Below are positions 1-8,846 of a stretch of 64,000 bases of DNA, in pieces. The notes under the pieces were generated by a model, which saw only the letters and a list, made by a program, of their open reading frames with translations, was not told where the DNA came from and did no database searches. The DNA comes from Polynucleobacter sp. MG-Unter2-18 (GTDB lineage Bacteria; Pseudomonadota; Gammaproteobacteria; Burkholderiales; Burkholderiaceae). The position numbers and the translations under genes are program-made. The DNA is taken from NCBI RefSeq assembly GCF_018687675.1, contig NZ_CP061302.1, positions 1,004,192 through 1,068,191 of the forward strand. Reading direction: 5' to 3'. Position 1 is the stretch's first letter; every line of letters begins with the position of its first letter.

Positions 1-419
1 TTGGCGCACAATTTAACTTGCCATTAGTCATGGTCTTAGTGAATAACAGTTACTTAGGCTTAATCCGTCAAGCGCAGCGGGGCTTTGAAATGGATTACTG
101 CGTACAACTGGCCTTTGACAATATCAACGTGGATGATCACAACCTGAAGGGCTATGGCGTTGATCACGTTCAAGTTGTTGAAGGGCTTGGTTGTAAGGCT
201 ATCCGAGTTTCAGATCCAAATAAAATCAATGCTGCATTGATTGAGGCACAAAAGATGGCTAAAGAGCATCGTGTTCCCGTAGTAGTGGAGATCATTTTAG
301 AAAAAATCACCAATATTGCGATGGGTACCGAGATTAACAATATCAATGAATTTGAAGATATTGATTGCCGTCATCCTGCTGGAACAGAGGGATTAGTAGC
401 TGCCGGCCTTCTAGAGTAA
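1..419 (+). CDS. gcl: Glyoxylate carboligase, C-terminal part (partial)
   Basis: This is the 3' end of a gene that starts before the window; the frame is open from base 3. The protein joins two glyoxylate molecules into tartronate semialdehyde plus CO2 using thiamine diphosphate. The visible piece is the C-terminal ThDP-binding domain, with [16 protein letters not shown] near its start; the double Asn belongs to the cofactor motif and the sequence after it is typical of Gcl. It is followed 62 bases later by hydroxypyruvate isomerase and then tartronate semialdehyde reductase, the classical gcl-hyi-glxR order, which makes Gcl much likelier than acetolactate synthase. Confidence 0.9.
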   Translation, partial: GAQFNLPLVMVLVNNSYLGLIRQAQRGFEMDYCVQLAFDNINVDDHNLKGYGVDHVQVVEGLGCKAIRVSDPNKINAALIEAQKMAKEHRVPVVVEIILEKITNIAMGTEINNINEFEDIDCRHPAGTEGLVAAGLLE

Positions 420-481
420 TCGAGGCATTGCCTTGAATTTAGCCATGTATCATCCAATTTGATTGTTATTAAGGAATAGGA

Positions 482-1261
482 ATGCCCAAGTTTGCAGCCA
501 ACCTCACCATGTTGTTCAACGAAAAACCATTTTTGGAGCGTTTTGCGCTAGCCAAGATTGGTGGTTTCAAAGCCGTTGAATTTCTATTTCCTTATGCTTT
601 TGAAGCTAGCGAAATCAAATCCGCTTTAGATAACAATGCCTTAAAGTTGGTATTGCACAACTTGCCAGCTGGCGATTGGGACGCAGGGGAGAGGGGTATC
701 GCATGTCACCCGAACCGTGTTGCTGAGTTTCGTTCCGGAGTTGCCAAGGCAATTGAGTACGCCAGTATTTTGGGCGTACCTCAACTCAACTGCTTAGCAG
801 GAAAGACCCCCGAGGGTGTTGATCCAGCTTTGGTTCATGACACCTTTGTTAGCAATTTACAGTTTGCCGCTGCTGAGCTGAAGAAGTCTGGATTAAAACT
901 GTTGATTGAGCCAATCAATACTTTTGATATCCCTGGTTTCTATCTTTCTAAAACTGCTCAAGGTATTGCAATACTGGATGCAGTTGGCGCTGATAACGCG
1001 TTTTTGCAATACGACATCTACCATGCTCAGCGTATGGAAGGTGAGATAGCCAATACGATACAAAAGTACTTTGATCGAATCGCCCATATACAGCTAGCGG
1101 ATAATCCGGGTCGTAATGAGCCTGGTACCGGAGAAATTAACTACGGTTACTTATTTGATTTATTAACTCGTCTTGGTTATACAGGTTACATCGGTTGTGA
1201 ATATAAGCCTTTGAAGACTACTGAGGCTGGCCTGCATTGGATGGGTCAATACGAGCAGTAA
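482..1261 (+). CDS. hyi: Hydroxypyruvate isomerase
   Basis: A 259-residue TIM-barrel protein of the xylose isomerase/AP endonuclease 2 superfamily, interconverting hydroxypyruvate and tartronate semialdehyde in the cytoplasm. The family stretch LPAGDWDAGERGIA lies at residues 61-74. Likely metal or substrate residues are E143 (in LLIEPINTFD), the QYDIYHAQRM segment at 176-185, the HIQLADNPGR segment near 203-211 and E240 (IGCEYKPL). Length equals the usual family length. The ATG is preceded by AAGGAATAGGA, a good ribosome binding site. It lies between gcl and the reductase gene and probably shares their transcript. Confidence 0.93.
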   Translation: MPKFAANLTMLFNEKPFLERFALAKIGGFKAVEFLFPYAFEASEIKSALDNNALKLVLHNLPAGDWDAGERGIACHPNRVAEFRSGVAKAIEYASILGVPQLNCLAGKTPEGVDPALVHDTFVSNLQFAAAELKKSGLKLLIEPINTFDIPGFYLSKTAQGIAILDAVGADNAFLQYDIYHAQRMEGEIANTIQKYFDRIAHIQLADNPGRNEPGTGEINYGYLFDLLTRLGYTGYIGCEYKPLKTTEAGLHWMGQYEQ

Positions 1262-1308
1262 TATCAACTGATCTGTCTATCAATACATCAATAAATATTT
1301 AGGAATGA

Positions 1309-2208
1309 ATGATGAGTAAATTAAAACTAGGCTTTGTGGGTTTGGGCATTATGGGTGGGCCAATGGCTGGACATTTGGTTGCAGCAGGTCATGAGCTATT
1401 TATCAATACCCGTAGCAAAGTTCCAGATGAGTTAGCCAATACTGCCGCTGTTCTCTGCGCAACTCCAGCAGAAGTTGCAACTAAGGCAGACATCATTATT
1501 ACGATGGTTCCAGATACTCCTGATGTAGAAAAAGTACTTTTTGGAGAGAACGGTATTGCTTCAGGCATCAGCAAGGGCAAGATCGTTGTTGACATGAGTT
1601 CAATCTCCCCCATTTCTACAAAAGATTTTGCGAAGCGCATCAATGATCTAGGCTGTGAATATTTAGATGCTCCTGTATCTGGTGGCCAATTAGGCGCAAA
1701 GGGCGCTAGCCTCACCATCATGGTTGGTGGTAAGCAAGCCACATTTGATAAGGTGAAACCTGTCTTTGATTTGATGGGAAAAAATATTACTTTAGTTGGC
1801 GATAATGGTGCTGGTCAAGTTACTAAGGTGGCCAATCAGATTATTGTTGCCTTAAATATCGAAGCGGTTGCAGAGGCCTTGGTATTTGCCTCTAAGGCGG
1901 GAGCTGATCCGGCGAAAGTCAGACAGGCATTAATGGGTGGCTTTGCCAGCTCAAAAATACTGGAAGTTCATGGTGAGCGTATGATCAATCGCACTTTTGA
2001 TCCTGGCTTTAGGATTGAACTTCACCAAAAAGATTTAAGTTTGGCCCTCAGCAGCGCCAAGGCTCTGGGCGTTAGTTTGCCTAATACAGCTAGCGCACAA
2101 GAATTATTTAATTCCTGTGCAGCACATGGTGGAAAATCGTGGGATCATTCTGCTATGGTCAAAGCATTAGAAAAAATGGCTAACTTTGAAATAGGTCAAA
2201 AAAGCTAG
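1309..2208 (+). CDS. glxR: 2-hydroxy-3-oxopropionate (tartronate semialdehyde) reductase
   Basis: A 299-residue beta-hydroxyacid dehydrogenase that reduces tartronate semialdehyde to D-glycerate with NAD(P)H. The N-terminal Rossmann motif GFVGLGIMGGP is at residues 8-18, the substrate-binding DAPVSGG at 120-126, and the catalytic Lys is K173 in GAGQVTKVANQ. Two adjacent ATGs (1309, 1312) follow AGGAATGA; either can be the start. As the third gene after gcl and hyi it completes the route from glyoxylate to glycerate. GarR-type naming is equally possible; the reaction is well supported by context. Confidence 0.92.
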   Translation: MMSKLKLGFVGLGIMGGPMAGHLVAAGHELFINTRSKVPDELANTAAVLCATPAEVATKADIIITMVPDTPDVEKVLFGENGIASGISKGKIVVDMSSISPISTKDFAKRINDLGCEYLDAPVSGGQLGAKGASLTIMVGGKQATFDKVKPVFDLMGKNITLVGDNGAGQVTKVANQIIVALNIEAVAEALVFASKAGADPAKVRQALMGGFASSKILEVHGERMINRTFDPGFRIELHQKDLSLALSSAKALGVSLPNTASAQELFNSCAAHGGKSWDHSAMVKALEKMANFEIGQKS

Positions 2209-2218
2209 AGGAAGAAGT

Positions 2219-2806
2219 ATGGCAGTAACCTTGGTTGTTTATTTGCATGGCTTTCGGTCTTCACCAAACTCAACCAAGGCGATAATGACTGGCGAGGCGG
2301 TGAGGGCGCTCTCGTCGGAAAGCCATTCTTATGAGTGGTATTGCCCTCAATTGCTTGCGTCTCCAAAAGAGAGCCTGGAGATGGTTGTCAAACACATCAA
2401 TCAAGCCAAATTTAATCGCTTGGTCATCATCGGATCTTCCTTGGGCGGTTTTTATACCAACTACCTTGCAGAAAAATTTCATTGCAAAGGCATCGCCCTT
2501 AATCCTGCCGTGTATGCTGCTAGAGAATTAGAGCCCCATGTTGGCATGATGAATGCCTATGACAGCGAAGACCCTTTTGATTTTAAGGCGGAGTACATCG
2601 ATGAATTGCGTGCTTTAAAGATAGATTCAATTACAGATCCAACGCGTTATTTTTTAATTGCCGCAAAAGGTGATGAACTGTTGGATTGGAAAGAAATGAC
2701 GGCTTTTTACCCTGGTGCCAAACAACTGATCCTCGAAGGTGGCGATCATGGAATTTCTGACTACGCCAATCATTTACCTGCAGTAATCGAATTTATTAAG
2801 CATTAA
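2219..2806 (+). CDS. YqiA/UPF0227-type alpha/beta hydrolase
   Basis: A 195-residue small esterase-like protein. VYLHGFRSSPNSTKA near residues 7-21 is the oxyanion-hole region typical of YqiA proteins. The nucleophile elbow GSSLG (72-76) places Ser74 as nucleophile, with D152 (KGDELLDW) and H177 (GGDHGISDY) completing a plausible triad. YqiA of E. coli hydrolyses short acyl esters; the physiological substrate here is unknown. It starts 10 bases after the reductase stop, with GAGGAAGAAG just before the ATG, so it may be read with the gcl-hyi-glxR transcript, but nothing ties it to that pathway. Confidence 0.82.
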   Translation: MAVTLVVYLHGFRSSPNSTKAIMTGEAVRALSSESHSYEWYCPQLLASPKESLEMVVKHINQAKFNRLVIIGSSLGGFYTNYLAEKFHCKGIALNPAVYAARELEPHVGMMNAYDSEDPFDFKAEYIDELRALKIDSITDPTRYFLIAAKGDELLDWKEMTAFYPGAKQLILEGGDHGISDYANHLPAVIEFIKH

Positions 2807-2815
2807 TCGCTCTTG

Positions 2816-3817
2816 ATGGATGCAATCGGCAATCGGTTTCAATTAGTGCCAAAAAAATCCCTGTGGATTCTAAGTGCTGCAATCTTTCTATCGCTGTTTG
2901 GGCACCTGATTTTATTTTTTGGGATTCCATTCTTCTCTTTTGGTAGTGCGCCCCCCATTGCCGAAGATCTCATCATCAAAACAGATCTTCGGGTAGAGTC
3001 GCCAAAGAAAATCCAAATGACTACTGCGTCAAAGAAAAAGGCATCACCCAAGCAAACTAACGCAGTATCAGCAGATCCTTTAGCAGATCAGGGGAAAGGA
3101 GAGCAGGGTGCATTGGGCAATCAGTCTGGGCAAGCATTTCGTCTTCCTGAATCTGGAACGTATTATTTTGATGCCTATGTCGATGGGCAACTCATTCAAG
3201 CCGCTCAATTGGACTGGATTACTGAGGGCAATAATTACCGCTTGTATATCAACATACCTTACGCCATCGTCGGCCCTTTTGTTTTTGAATCTAGAGGCAC
3301 TGTCGATGCCTATGGCATAGCGCCATCCATTTACTGGACACAGCGGGGTACAAAACCACCGCGCTATTCTCGCTTTGATCGCGATCAGAGCGGAGGAGGG
3401 AAGATGTACTTCTCTGAAAAGCCTGAGTTCACACCGGATCTACTGCCAGGCACTCAAGATCGATTTAGCCTACTTTTTCAATTAGCCTCTTTACTAAATG
3501 GTAGCGACAAGATTGATGAGGCTGGCAGTATTCGTAGTATTCCTGTAGTCGACTATGACACGCTCGAAATGTGGCAATTTAAAAGTTATGGCGAGAAAGA
3601 ATCAGAAGATATTCCAAGCATGGGTAAGGGTGTTAATCGCCATTACGCTTTGTTGCAGCGAGAGAGTAGTAAATTTAAGCGTCAAGTGGATATTTGGCTG
3701 GCCAGGGATCTGGATTGGCTTCCAGGCAGAATGCGCTCTCTTGAGTCTAACGGACGTACCCTAGAGCTTATATTTAAGCAAAGGGCACCAATCGATAAAT
3801 CTAGGCTACTTAACTAA
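2816..3817 (+). CDS. DUF3108 domain protein, membrane-anchored
   Basis: A 333-residue protein with one predicted N-terminal membrane segment (about residues 14-36, rich in Leu, Phe and Ile), a Lys/Thr/Ser-rich linker, and a beta-rich outer part starting near residue 105 (ESGTYYFDAYVDG). The latter looks like DUF3108, a periplasmic domain of unknown function common in betaproteobacteria. Reading can begin at TTG 2813, but the next codon is ATG at 2816, the better start. It begins 9 bases after the esterase stop. No catalytic motif is evident; a role in the cell envelope is only inferred from topology. Confidence 0.75.
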   Translation: MDAIGNRFQLVPKKSLWILSAAIFLSLFGHLILFFGIPFFSFGSAPPIAEDLIIKTDLRVESPKKIQMTTASKKKASPKQTNAVSADPLADQGKGEQGALGNQSGQAFRLPESGTYYFDAYVDGQLIQAAQLDWITEGNNYRLYINIPYAIVGPFVFESRGTVDAYGIAPSIYWTQRGTKPPRYSRFDRDQSGGGKMYFSEKPEFTPDLLPGTQDRFSLLFQLASLLNGSDKIDEAGSIRSIPVVDYDTLEMWQFKSYGEKESEDIPSMGKGVNRHYALLQRESSKFKRQVDIWLARDLDWLPGRMRSLESNGRTLELIFKQRAPIDKSRLLN

Positions 3818-3850
3818 GCTTAGGGATAGCCAAAACTAGATTAATCTACT

Positions 3851-4390
3851 CTAGAACCCCGAGCCTGATTTAGGGTTTTGGTTTGATCTTCCCAATAAAG
3901 CACCCATCATGGTGTACAGCGCAGCCCCAGACATGGATACAGCAAAGATTCCAGAGAAGGAAATAATGATGGGCAGGATACGCCAGCGCTCAGTCAGAAG
4001 GTAATTACCATAGCCAACAGTTGTGTACATCTCGCCGGCAAAATACAGGGTTTGCAGGTTTGTTGGGAATACCTGCAATCCCAAACAAATATAGGCCCAA
4101 GCAATAATTTCAAGCAGGTGAATAACAATAATCAATAAGATGGCAACGAAATACGATACAAAGTTGGCCCCGTAGACCCGTTTATTTTCAAGTTTTTGGT
4201 CAATCCAATGAAAAATACCCGCGATTGATAAAACGCTCAAACCATGGAATGTGAGCATTAAACACGTTAGAAATAACAAGAACCAGATATCGCTATCGCC
4301 CATATCCGCATTAATTTCAGAAAAGAGTGTGCTGAAGCTGGGGAGGGAGTTCAGGCCAGGAAGCTTGTCCAATAAGCTGCTAAAAGTCAT
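3851..4390 (-). CDS. Potassium-channel-like membrane protein (Ion_trans_2 type)
   Basis: A 179-residue membrane protein with three hydrophobic segments at about residues 35-60, 77-104 and 138-165. Between the last two is TTVGYGN (123-129), which contains the K+ channel selectivity filter TVGYG. The pore loop thus sits between two membrane helices as in two-TM channels, with one extra N-terminal helix. There is no RCK or cyclic-nucleotide domain; the protein ends about 14 residues after the last helix in a Ser/Gly/Asn-rich tail. K+ permeation is inferred from the filter only. Confidence 0.78.
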   Translation of the reverse strand: MTFSSLLDKLPGLNSLPSFSTLFSEINADMGDSDIWFLLFLTCLMLTFHGLSVLSIAGIFHWIDQKLENKRVYGANFVSYFVAILLIIVIHLLEIIAWAYICLGLQVFPTNLQTLYFAGEMYTTVGYGNYLLTERWRILPIIISFSGIFAVSMSGAALYTMMGALLGRSNQNPKSGSGF

Positions 4391-4468
4391 CGATGCTATC
4401 CGTTAAATCCAGTGACATTTCTTGTTTGACATAATAATGATTATACGCATATTCAGATATGCCACTTA

Positions 4469-5167
4469 TCAGGGAGTCTTCTTAGGACCGCCTGGATATG
4501 GCTGGTTATAGAGCTTTATCCAACGTGACATTAAGCCATCACGAATATCATCCTTGCCAAATAATTGAGCAACATCTATGGCTGTATATCCCTCATGATT
4601 TCTCATGCGCAAGTCCGCGCCATTATCAAGTAGGTATTTAATCAGCTGGACATTACCTGAGCCGATAGACATCATTAATGGCGTTGTCTCACTTGGACTT
4701 AATGCATTAATCTGGGCACCATTGGCCATTAGAAACTGAGTTATTTCTAAATGGCCATTGGTGGCTGCATAGTGAATTGGTGCCCAACCAAGCTTATTAA
4801 CAGCAGCTTTCTTTTGAAGAACCAAGTTCTTGACTAAAGCAAGTTCGCCATCAAATGCAGCCAACATGAGCGCATTTTCACCACTTTTATTAGTCAAATT
4901 CACATCTGTAGCTGGATTGGCAAGCAATAAATCCGTGACCTTAAAAGATTTATCCCGTACAGCAAGGATCAACATGGGAGTGCCTTTAGGATCCAATGTA
5001 TTGGGGGTAACGCCTGCCTTGATTAGGGATCGCACCTCTGAGACGTCATCAAACTTTGCTGCTTTGGTGAAATCCGCAATCTGATCGGCAGTTTGTGCGC
5101 TAATCAAGCCTGAGAAGCACAATAAGTAGGCATGAAAAAGACGGTTAACTTTAAAAGAACTTCTCAT
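4469..5167 (-). CDS. Periplasmic ankyrin-repeat protein
   Basis: A 232-residue protein with an N-terminal signal peptide (hydrophobic AYLLCFSGLISA near residues 13-24, likely cleavage after SAQT or ISA). The rest is about five ankyrin repeats: units start near GTPMLILAV, GENALMLAAFDG, GWAPIHYAATNG, ETTPLMMSIGSG and GYTAIDVAQLFG. Ankyrin repeats bind other proteins; no enzyme domain is present. Its start overlaps the tatD stop by four bases, implying translational coupling to tatD and the holB-tmk-mltG group. The partner is unknown. Confidence 0.83.
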   Translation of the reverse strand: MRSSFKVNRLFHAYLLCFSGLISAQTADQIADFTKAAKFDDVSEVRSLIKAGVTPNTLDPKGTPMLILAVRDKSFKVTDLLLANPATDVNLTNKSGENALMLAAFDGELALVKNLVLQKKAAVNKLGWAPIHYAATNGHLEITQFLMANGAQINALSPSETTPLMMSIGSGNVQLIKYLLDNGADLRMRNHEGYTAIDVAQLFGKDDIRDGLMSRWIKLYNQPYPGGPKKTP

Positions 5168-5952
5168 GATATTGCTCTATTTATCTGAAAACATTGAAAA
5201 AAATTATTTGAAGTTTGTTCTGCTAGCAATTCAACAGAAACACCCTTTAGTTCTGCAACATACTCACCAACCTTGGAAACCCAAGCCGGCTCATTCGTCT
5301 TGCCACGATAAGGAATTGGGGCCAAATAAGGCGAATCTGTCTCAATCAGCATACGATCCAGAGGAACTTCCCTACAGGTTTCCTGTAGGTCCTTGGCGCT
5401 CTTAAAAGTCACAATGCCAGAAAACGAGATGTAAAAGCCCATATCAATAGCAGCCCTGGCAACTTCAGTGGTTTCTGTAAAGCAATGCATTACACCGCCA
5501 ATCTGATCAGCGCCCTCTTCTTTGAGGATTCTGAGGGTGTCAGCGGAAGAGGATCGCGTATGGATGATGAGAGGCTTCTTGGCTTCAATAGCCGCGCGAA
5601 TGTGCGTTCTAAAGCGCTCCCTCTGCCATTCCATGGATTCATAGCTGCGATCGCCCATACGGAAGTAATCAAGCCCAGTTTCGCCAATCGCAATGATTTT
5701 GGGGTGCTTTGCTTGCTCGACCAGGAATTCAAAACTAGGCTCTGGCGTATCTTCGTAATCCGGATGTACCCCAACCGAGGCATACAAATGAGGATGATCT
5801 TCGGCTAGCTTTCGTACCTTAGGAAAGTCCGGAATATCTACTGATACGCACAAAGCATGACTCACCTTGCAGGCGGCCATATTCGATAACACCTCAGGTA
5901 GGCGGGTTTGAAATTCGGGGAAATCGAGATGGCAATGTGAGTCTATAAACAT
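5164..5952 (-). CDS. TatD family metal-dependent DNase
   Basis: A 262-residue TIM-barrel hydrolase of the TatD/YcfH family. The metal-binding HxH (H6, H8) is in MFIDSHCHLDFPEF at the N-terminus; IGETGLDYF (about 90-98) supplies a metal Glu, HCF a His, and IETDSPYLAPIPYRG (about 203-217) the last Asp. Family members are 3'-5' exonucleases on single-stranded or damaged DNA. The gene starts 11 bases after the holB stop and overlaps the ankyrin gene, matching the widespread mltG-tmk-holB-tatD order in proteobacteria. Which of the TatD paralogues it corresponds to cannot be told. Confidence 0.9.
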   Translation of the reverse strand: MFIDSHCHLDFPEFQTRLPEVLSNMAACKVSHALCVSVDIPDFPKVRKLAEDHPHLYASVGVHPDYEDTPEPSFEFLVEQAKHPKIIAIGETGLDYFRMGDRSYESMEWQRERFRTHIRAAIEAKKPLIIHTRSSSADTLRILKEEGADQIGGVMHCFTETTEVARAAIDMGFYISFSGIVTFKSAKDLQETCREVPLDRMLIETDSPYLAPIPYRGKTNEPAWVSKVGEYVAELKGVSVELLAEQTSNNFFQCFQINRAIS

Positions 5953-5963
5953 GACTCGCTATT

Positions 5964-7109
5964 TTAGTCTTCAAATACCTGCTGGTACTGAGAAAGCAAT
6001 GCCTCTAGTTGAATGCGGGTAGCCAGCGGGTGATTTTCATGGCGCCGAGCCTGTAACAGAGACTTCCAGAAGCGGAGTAGCTTTGGTAGTCGCGCTTGTT
6101 GTGCAAGCGTCTTGATGGCAGTATAATGCTTAGGGTAATAGCGCGGCGCACCCATTTGGGCGCAGCTTTGCAAATCAGAGACCCACCGCTGCATAGTAGC
6201 CAGCAAAACTGAATATCGGGCTTTTTGCGTCCTTTCAGCAGCGTCTAGCCAATTGATTCGAGCGCCCTGCGACATCGCTTGCAATAAATAATTTGATGCC
6301 TGAATGGCAATCGCAAGCTCATCCTTCTCATCTTTATTGTGACGCGCAATTAAGGAGTCTAAAACTGCATAAGGTGCCCCACCCTGCTCGTCATAGATCG
6401 ACTCGACATCGGCATCACTCATTTTTAAACCAGGAATCGTGCTCAGCTGAGTGCGCAACCAACTGAGCCCGCTCAATCGATCTGGTCGGGGTGCGGACAG
6501 TAAACGACAGCGAGAGCGAATAGTTGGCAACACGCGATCAAGGCGATCTGCTAGCAAAATAAAGATCGTATTTTTGGGGGGCTCTTCAAGAGACTTCAGT
6601 AAAGTATTCGCGGAGTCAGATCTGAGCATTTCTAAGGGATAAACCAGGATGACTCGGTTTCCGCCACGGTGAGTCCCAATAGACAGCCCTTCAATTGCAC
6701 TGCGGGCATCTTCAATAGAAATGCTCTTCTTTTCTTTTTTCTCGGGCGCATCACCATCGCCATCAGCTTGACTAGCCTTGGATTTTTTTGGGGATTCAGC
6801 ATCTGAATCAAAATCACCCTGTGGCAAAAGCTTGCTATGCGTTTCTGGCACTAGAGCAATAAAGTCAGGGTGGTTGCCGGAATCAAACCACCGACAGGCT
6901 TCACATTGATTGCAAGGCTTGATGGCAGCAGATGTCTCACATAAAAGCGCTTTAGCCAATTCAATAGAAAACTCAAACTTACCGATACCGGATTGACCAT
7001 GAATCAGAACTGCATTAGGCAATGCAGCCAAGTTCATGCTATCCCAGACAGGCTCAAGCCATGGCGCTATTTTCTTGACCAACTCATTTGGAAACATCAC
7101 AATACTCAT
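5964..7109 (-). CDS. holB: DNA polymerase III subunit delta'
   Basis: A 381-residue AAA+ clamp-loader subunit. The P-loop-like GQSGIGK is at 38-44, a zinc-binding Cys set at C57, C66, C69 and C72 (PCNQCEACRWF), and the SRC-type motif occurs as TIRSRCRLL. The protein helps load the beta clamp during replication. Residues about 98-128 form a highly charged, low-complexity insert rich in Asp, Lys, Glu and Ser between strands of the AAA+ core. The start codon lies one base from the tmk stop, so the two genes are clearly co-transcribed. Confidence 0.93.
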   Translation of the reverse strand: MSIVMFPNELVKKIAPWLEPVWDSMNLAALPNAVLIHGQSGIGKFEFSIELAKALLCETSAAIKPCNQCEACRWFDSGNHPDFIALVPETHSKLLPQGDFDSDAESPKKSKASQADGDGDAPEKKEKKSISIEDARSAIEGLSIGTHRGGNRVILVYPLEMLRSDSANTLLKSLEEPPKNTIFILLADRLDRVLPTIRSRCRLLSAPRPDRLSGLSWLRTQLSTIPGLKMSDADVESIYDEQGGAPYAVLDSLIARHNKDEKDELAIAIQASNYLLQAMSQGARINWLDAAERTQKARYSVLLATMQRWVSDLQSCAQMGAPRYYPKHYTAIKTLAQQARLPKLLRFWKSLLQARRHENHPLATRIQLEALLSQYQQVFED

Positions 7110-7748
7110 TTAGAGCTTCATCTTCAATGACTCGAGCTCAAGCCAAATAGCTTCTGGTGTTTGGGTAGCATCGACTAGATAAAAGCGATTTGGATCTGCC
7201 TTTGCTCTACGTAAATACTCTTGACGAACTTTTTCAAAAAAATCCAAATCCATTTTTTCAAATTTATCGGGCGCCCTTACCTTCGACCTCCTACCTTCAG
7301 CAACCGAACCAGGTAAATCAAAAAGGAAGGTCAGATCCGGTTGAAGTAATGAACCATCGGGACGACCCTGAACCCATTTCTCCAAGTCGTTTAACTTTGC
7401 TAGGCTTAAGCCGCGACCGCCACCTTGATAAGCAAAACTCGCATCTGTGAAGCGATCGGAAATCACAATCTTTCCTGCTTTCAATGCTGGCTCTATCACT
7501 TGTGCAATATGTTCCCGACGAGCAGCAAACATCAGCAGCGCCTCAGTTTCCAAATTCATTGGCGCATCAAGTAATAGGGCGCGAAGTTGTTCGCCTAATT
7601 GGGTACCACCAGGCTCCCTAGTCATCACAACATCGCGATCAGGATGCCGCTGTTTAATCAAGTTGCTAAAAGATTCAATGTGCGTGCTTTTACCCGCGCC
7701 ATCGATACCTTCGAAGCTAATGAAATAACCTAGAGATTGATCTGTCAT
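7110..7748 (-). CDS. tmk: Thymidylate kinase
   Basis: A 212-residue P-loop kinase that phosphorylates dTMP to dTDP. The P-loop [12 protein letters not shown] is at residues 12-23; the DRF motif occurs as [18 protein letters not shown], and the lid region follows with Arg-containing [14 protein letters not shown]. Length is normal. The gene lies between mltG (5-base gap) and holB (no gap), the conserved order of this cluster. No Shine-Dalgarno is obvious, consistent with coupling to upstream translation. Confidence 0.96.
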   Translation of the reverse strand: MTDQSLGYFISFEGIDGAGKSTHIESFSNLIKQRHPDRDVVMTREPGGTQLGEQLRALLLDAPMNLETEALLMFAARREHIAQVIEPALKAGKIVISDRFTDASFAYQGGGRGLSLAKLNDLEKWVQGRPDGSLLQPDLTFLFDLPGSVAEGRRSKVRAPDKFEKMDLDFFEKVRQEYLRRAKADPNRFYLVDATQTPEAIWLELESLKMKL

Positions 7749-7753
7749 AACGA

Positions 7754-8827
7754 TTATTGTGGCTTTGCTTGAGTGGAAGAATTGCGTTTACGTTGAAACT
7801 GATCAACTGCGCTTTCATGCTCTTTGTATGTTTTCGAGAAATGGCTAGTGCCATCCCCACGCGCCACAAAATATACCGCGTCACTTTTTGCCGGATGAAC
7901 CACAGCAAGGAGAGACTCCTTACTCGGCATCGCTATTGGCGTTGGTGGCAAACCCTTGTTCATATAAGTATTGTAGGGACTGTCCTTGCGCAAATCTGTT
8001 TTTCGAAGATTGCCATCAAATTTGGGGCCAATTCCGTAAATGACGGTTGGATCGGTCTGTAAAGGCATCTTCAAATTGAGGCGATTGACGAAAACCGCTG
8101 AGACCAAAGACCTATCGCTTGAGCGCCCCGTCTCTTTTTCCACAATCGAGGCCAAAATAAGTAGGTCATAAGGAGTTTTTAAGGGTGTGGCTGGGTCCCT
8201 TTGCTCCCAAGCAGTTCTTAGCTGCCTTTGCATCGCCTGTGAAGCCCTTCGATAGATTGAAGTATCTGAATCATCCGGGTCAAAAATATAGGTATCTGGA
8301 TAAAAGAGTCCCTCATCGCCTGGGTAATTCAGTCCAATGGTCATCAACAGCTCTTTTGAACTCATACCTTTAGTTTGATGAATTAGCGCGGGATGTTGAT
8401 CAATCAGGTTTCTCAGTTGCCATATGGTCATACCAGGAATGATGGCTACACTCTCTCGAACTCGATCACCACGGGCTATTTGCAACAAGATATTTCCCAA
8501 GCTAGCACGGGGAGCCAACAGATAGGTTCCCGGTTTTAACTTAGAGCCAACTAAAAGCACTCTTGCTGCCACTTGTAAAGTAACTACATTTGTAGATACT
8601 CCCTGCTCTGATAACTGACCTGCAATTGCAGATAGGCCAGATTGGGGAGTAATCTTGACTTTGTAGGCAGCTCCCTTATCAACATTTGATGTGGCTGGCA
8701 CAACTGGCCATAAAAAGATGGCTCCGTACAAGATCAGCAGTAAGGAAAAGAAAATGAGGGCACAGGATTTCCATAGCCCACCTTTTGAGGGATTAATAAA
8801 AAGACTTCTCTGAAATTTTCTGCTCAT
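7754..8827 (-). CDS. mltG: Endolytic murein transglycosylase
   Basis: A 357-residue YceG/MltG protein: short cytoplasmic tail, one membrane segment (about 19-41), then the periplasmic domain. [11 protein letters not shown] places the catalytic Glu near residue 230, followed by [10 protein letters not shown] and later family motifs. MltG cleaves nascent glycan strands and sets their length. The open frame extends 59 codons further upstream to 9004, but that stretch is unlike MltG and runs under ygfZ; the ATG giving MSRKFQRS at 8827 is preferred. Another ATG at 8848 would overlap the ygfZ start. Confidence 0.93.
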   Translation of the reverse strand: MSRKFQRSLFINPSKGGLWKSCALIFFSLLLILYGAIFLWPVVPATSNVDKGAAYKVKITPQSGLSAIAGQLSEQGVSTNVVTLQVAARVLLVGSKLKPGTYLLAPRASLGNILLQIARGDRVRESVAIIPGMTIWQLRNLIDQHPALIHQTKGMSSKELLMTIGLNYPGDEGLFYPDTYIFDPDDSDTSIYRRASQAMQRQLRTAWEQRDPATPLKTPYDLLILASIVEKETGRSSDRSLVSAVFVNRLNLKMPLQTDPTVIYGIGPKFDGNLRKTDLRKDSPYNTYMNKGLPPTPIAMPSKESLLAVVHPAKSDAVYFVARGDGTSHFSKTYKEHESAVDQFQRKRNSSTQAKPQ

Positions 8828-8846
8828 CGAGATATGATAAAAGCTC

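Noticed and set aside
423..433. AGGC/GCCT hairpin after gcl as terminator
   Set aside because: Only four base pairs and no T run; the three glyoxylate genes are likely one transcript.
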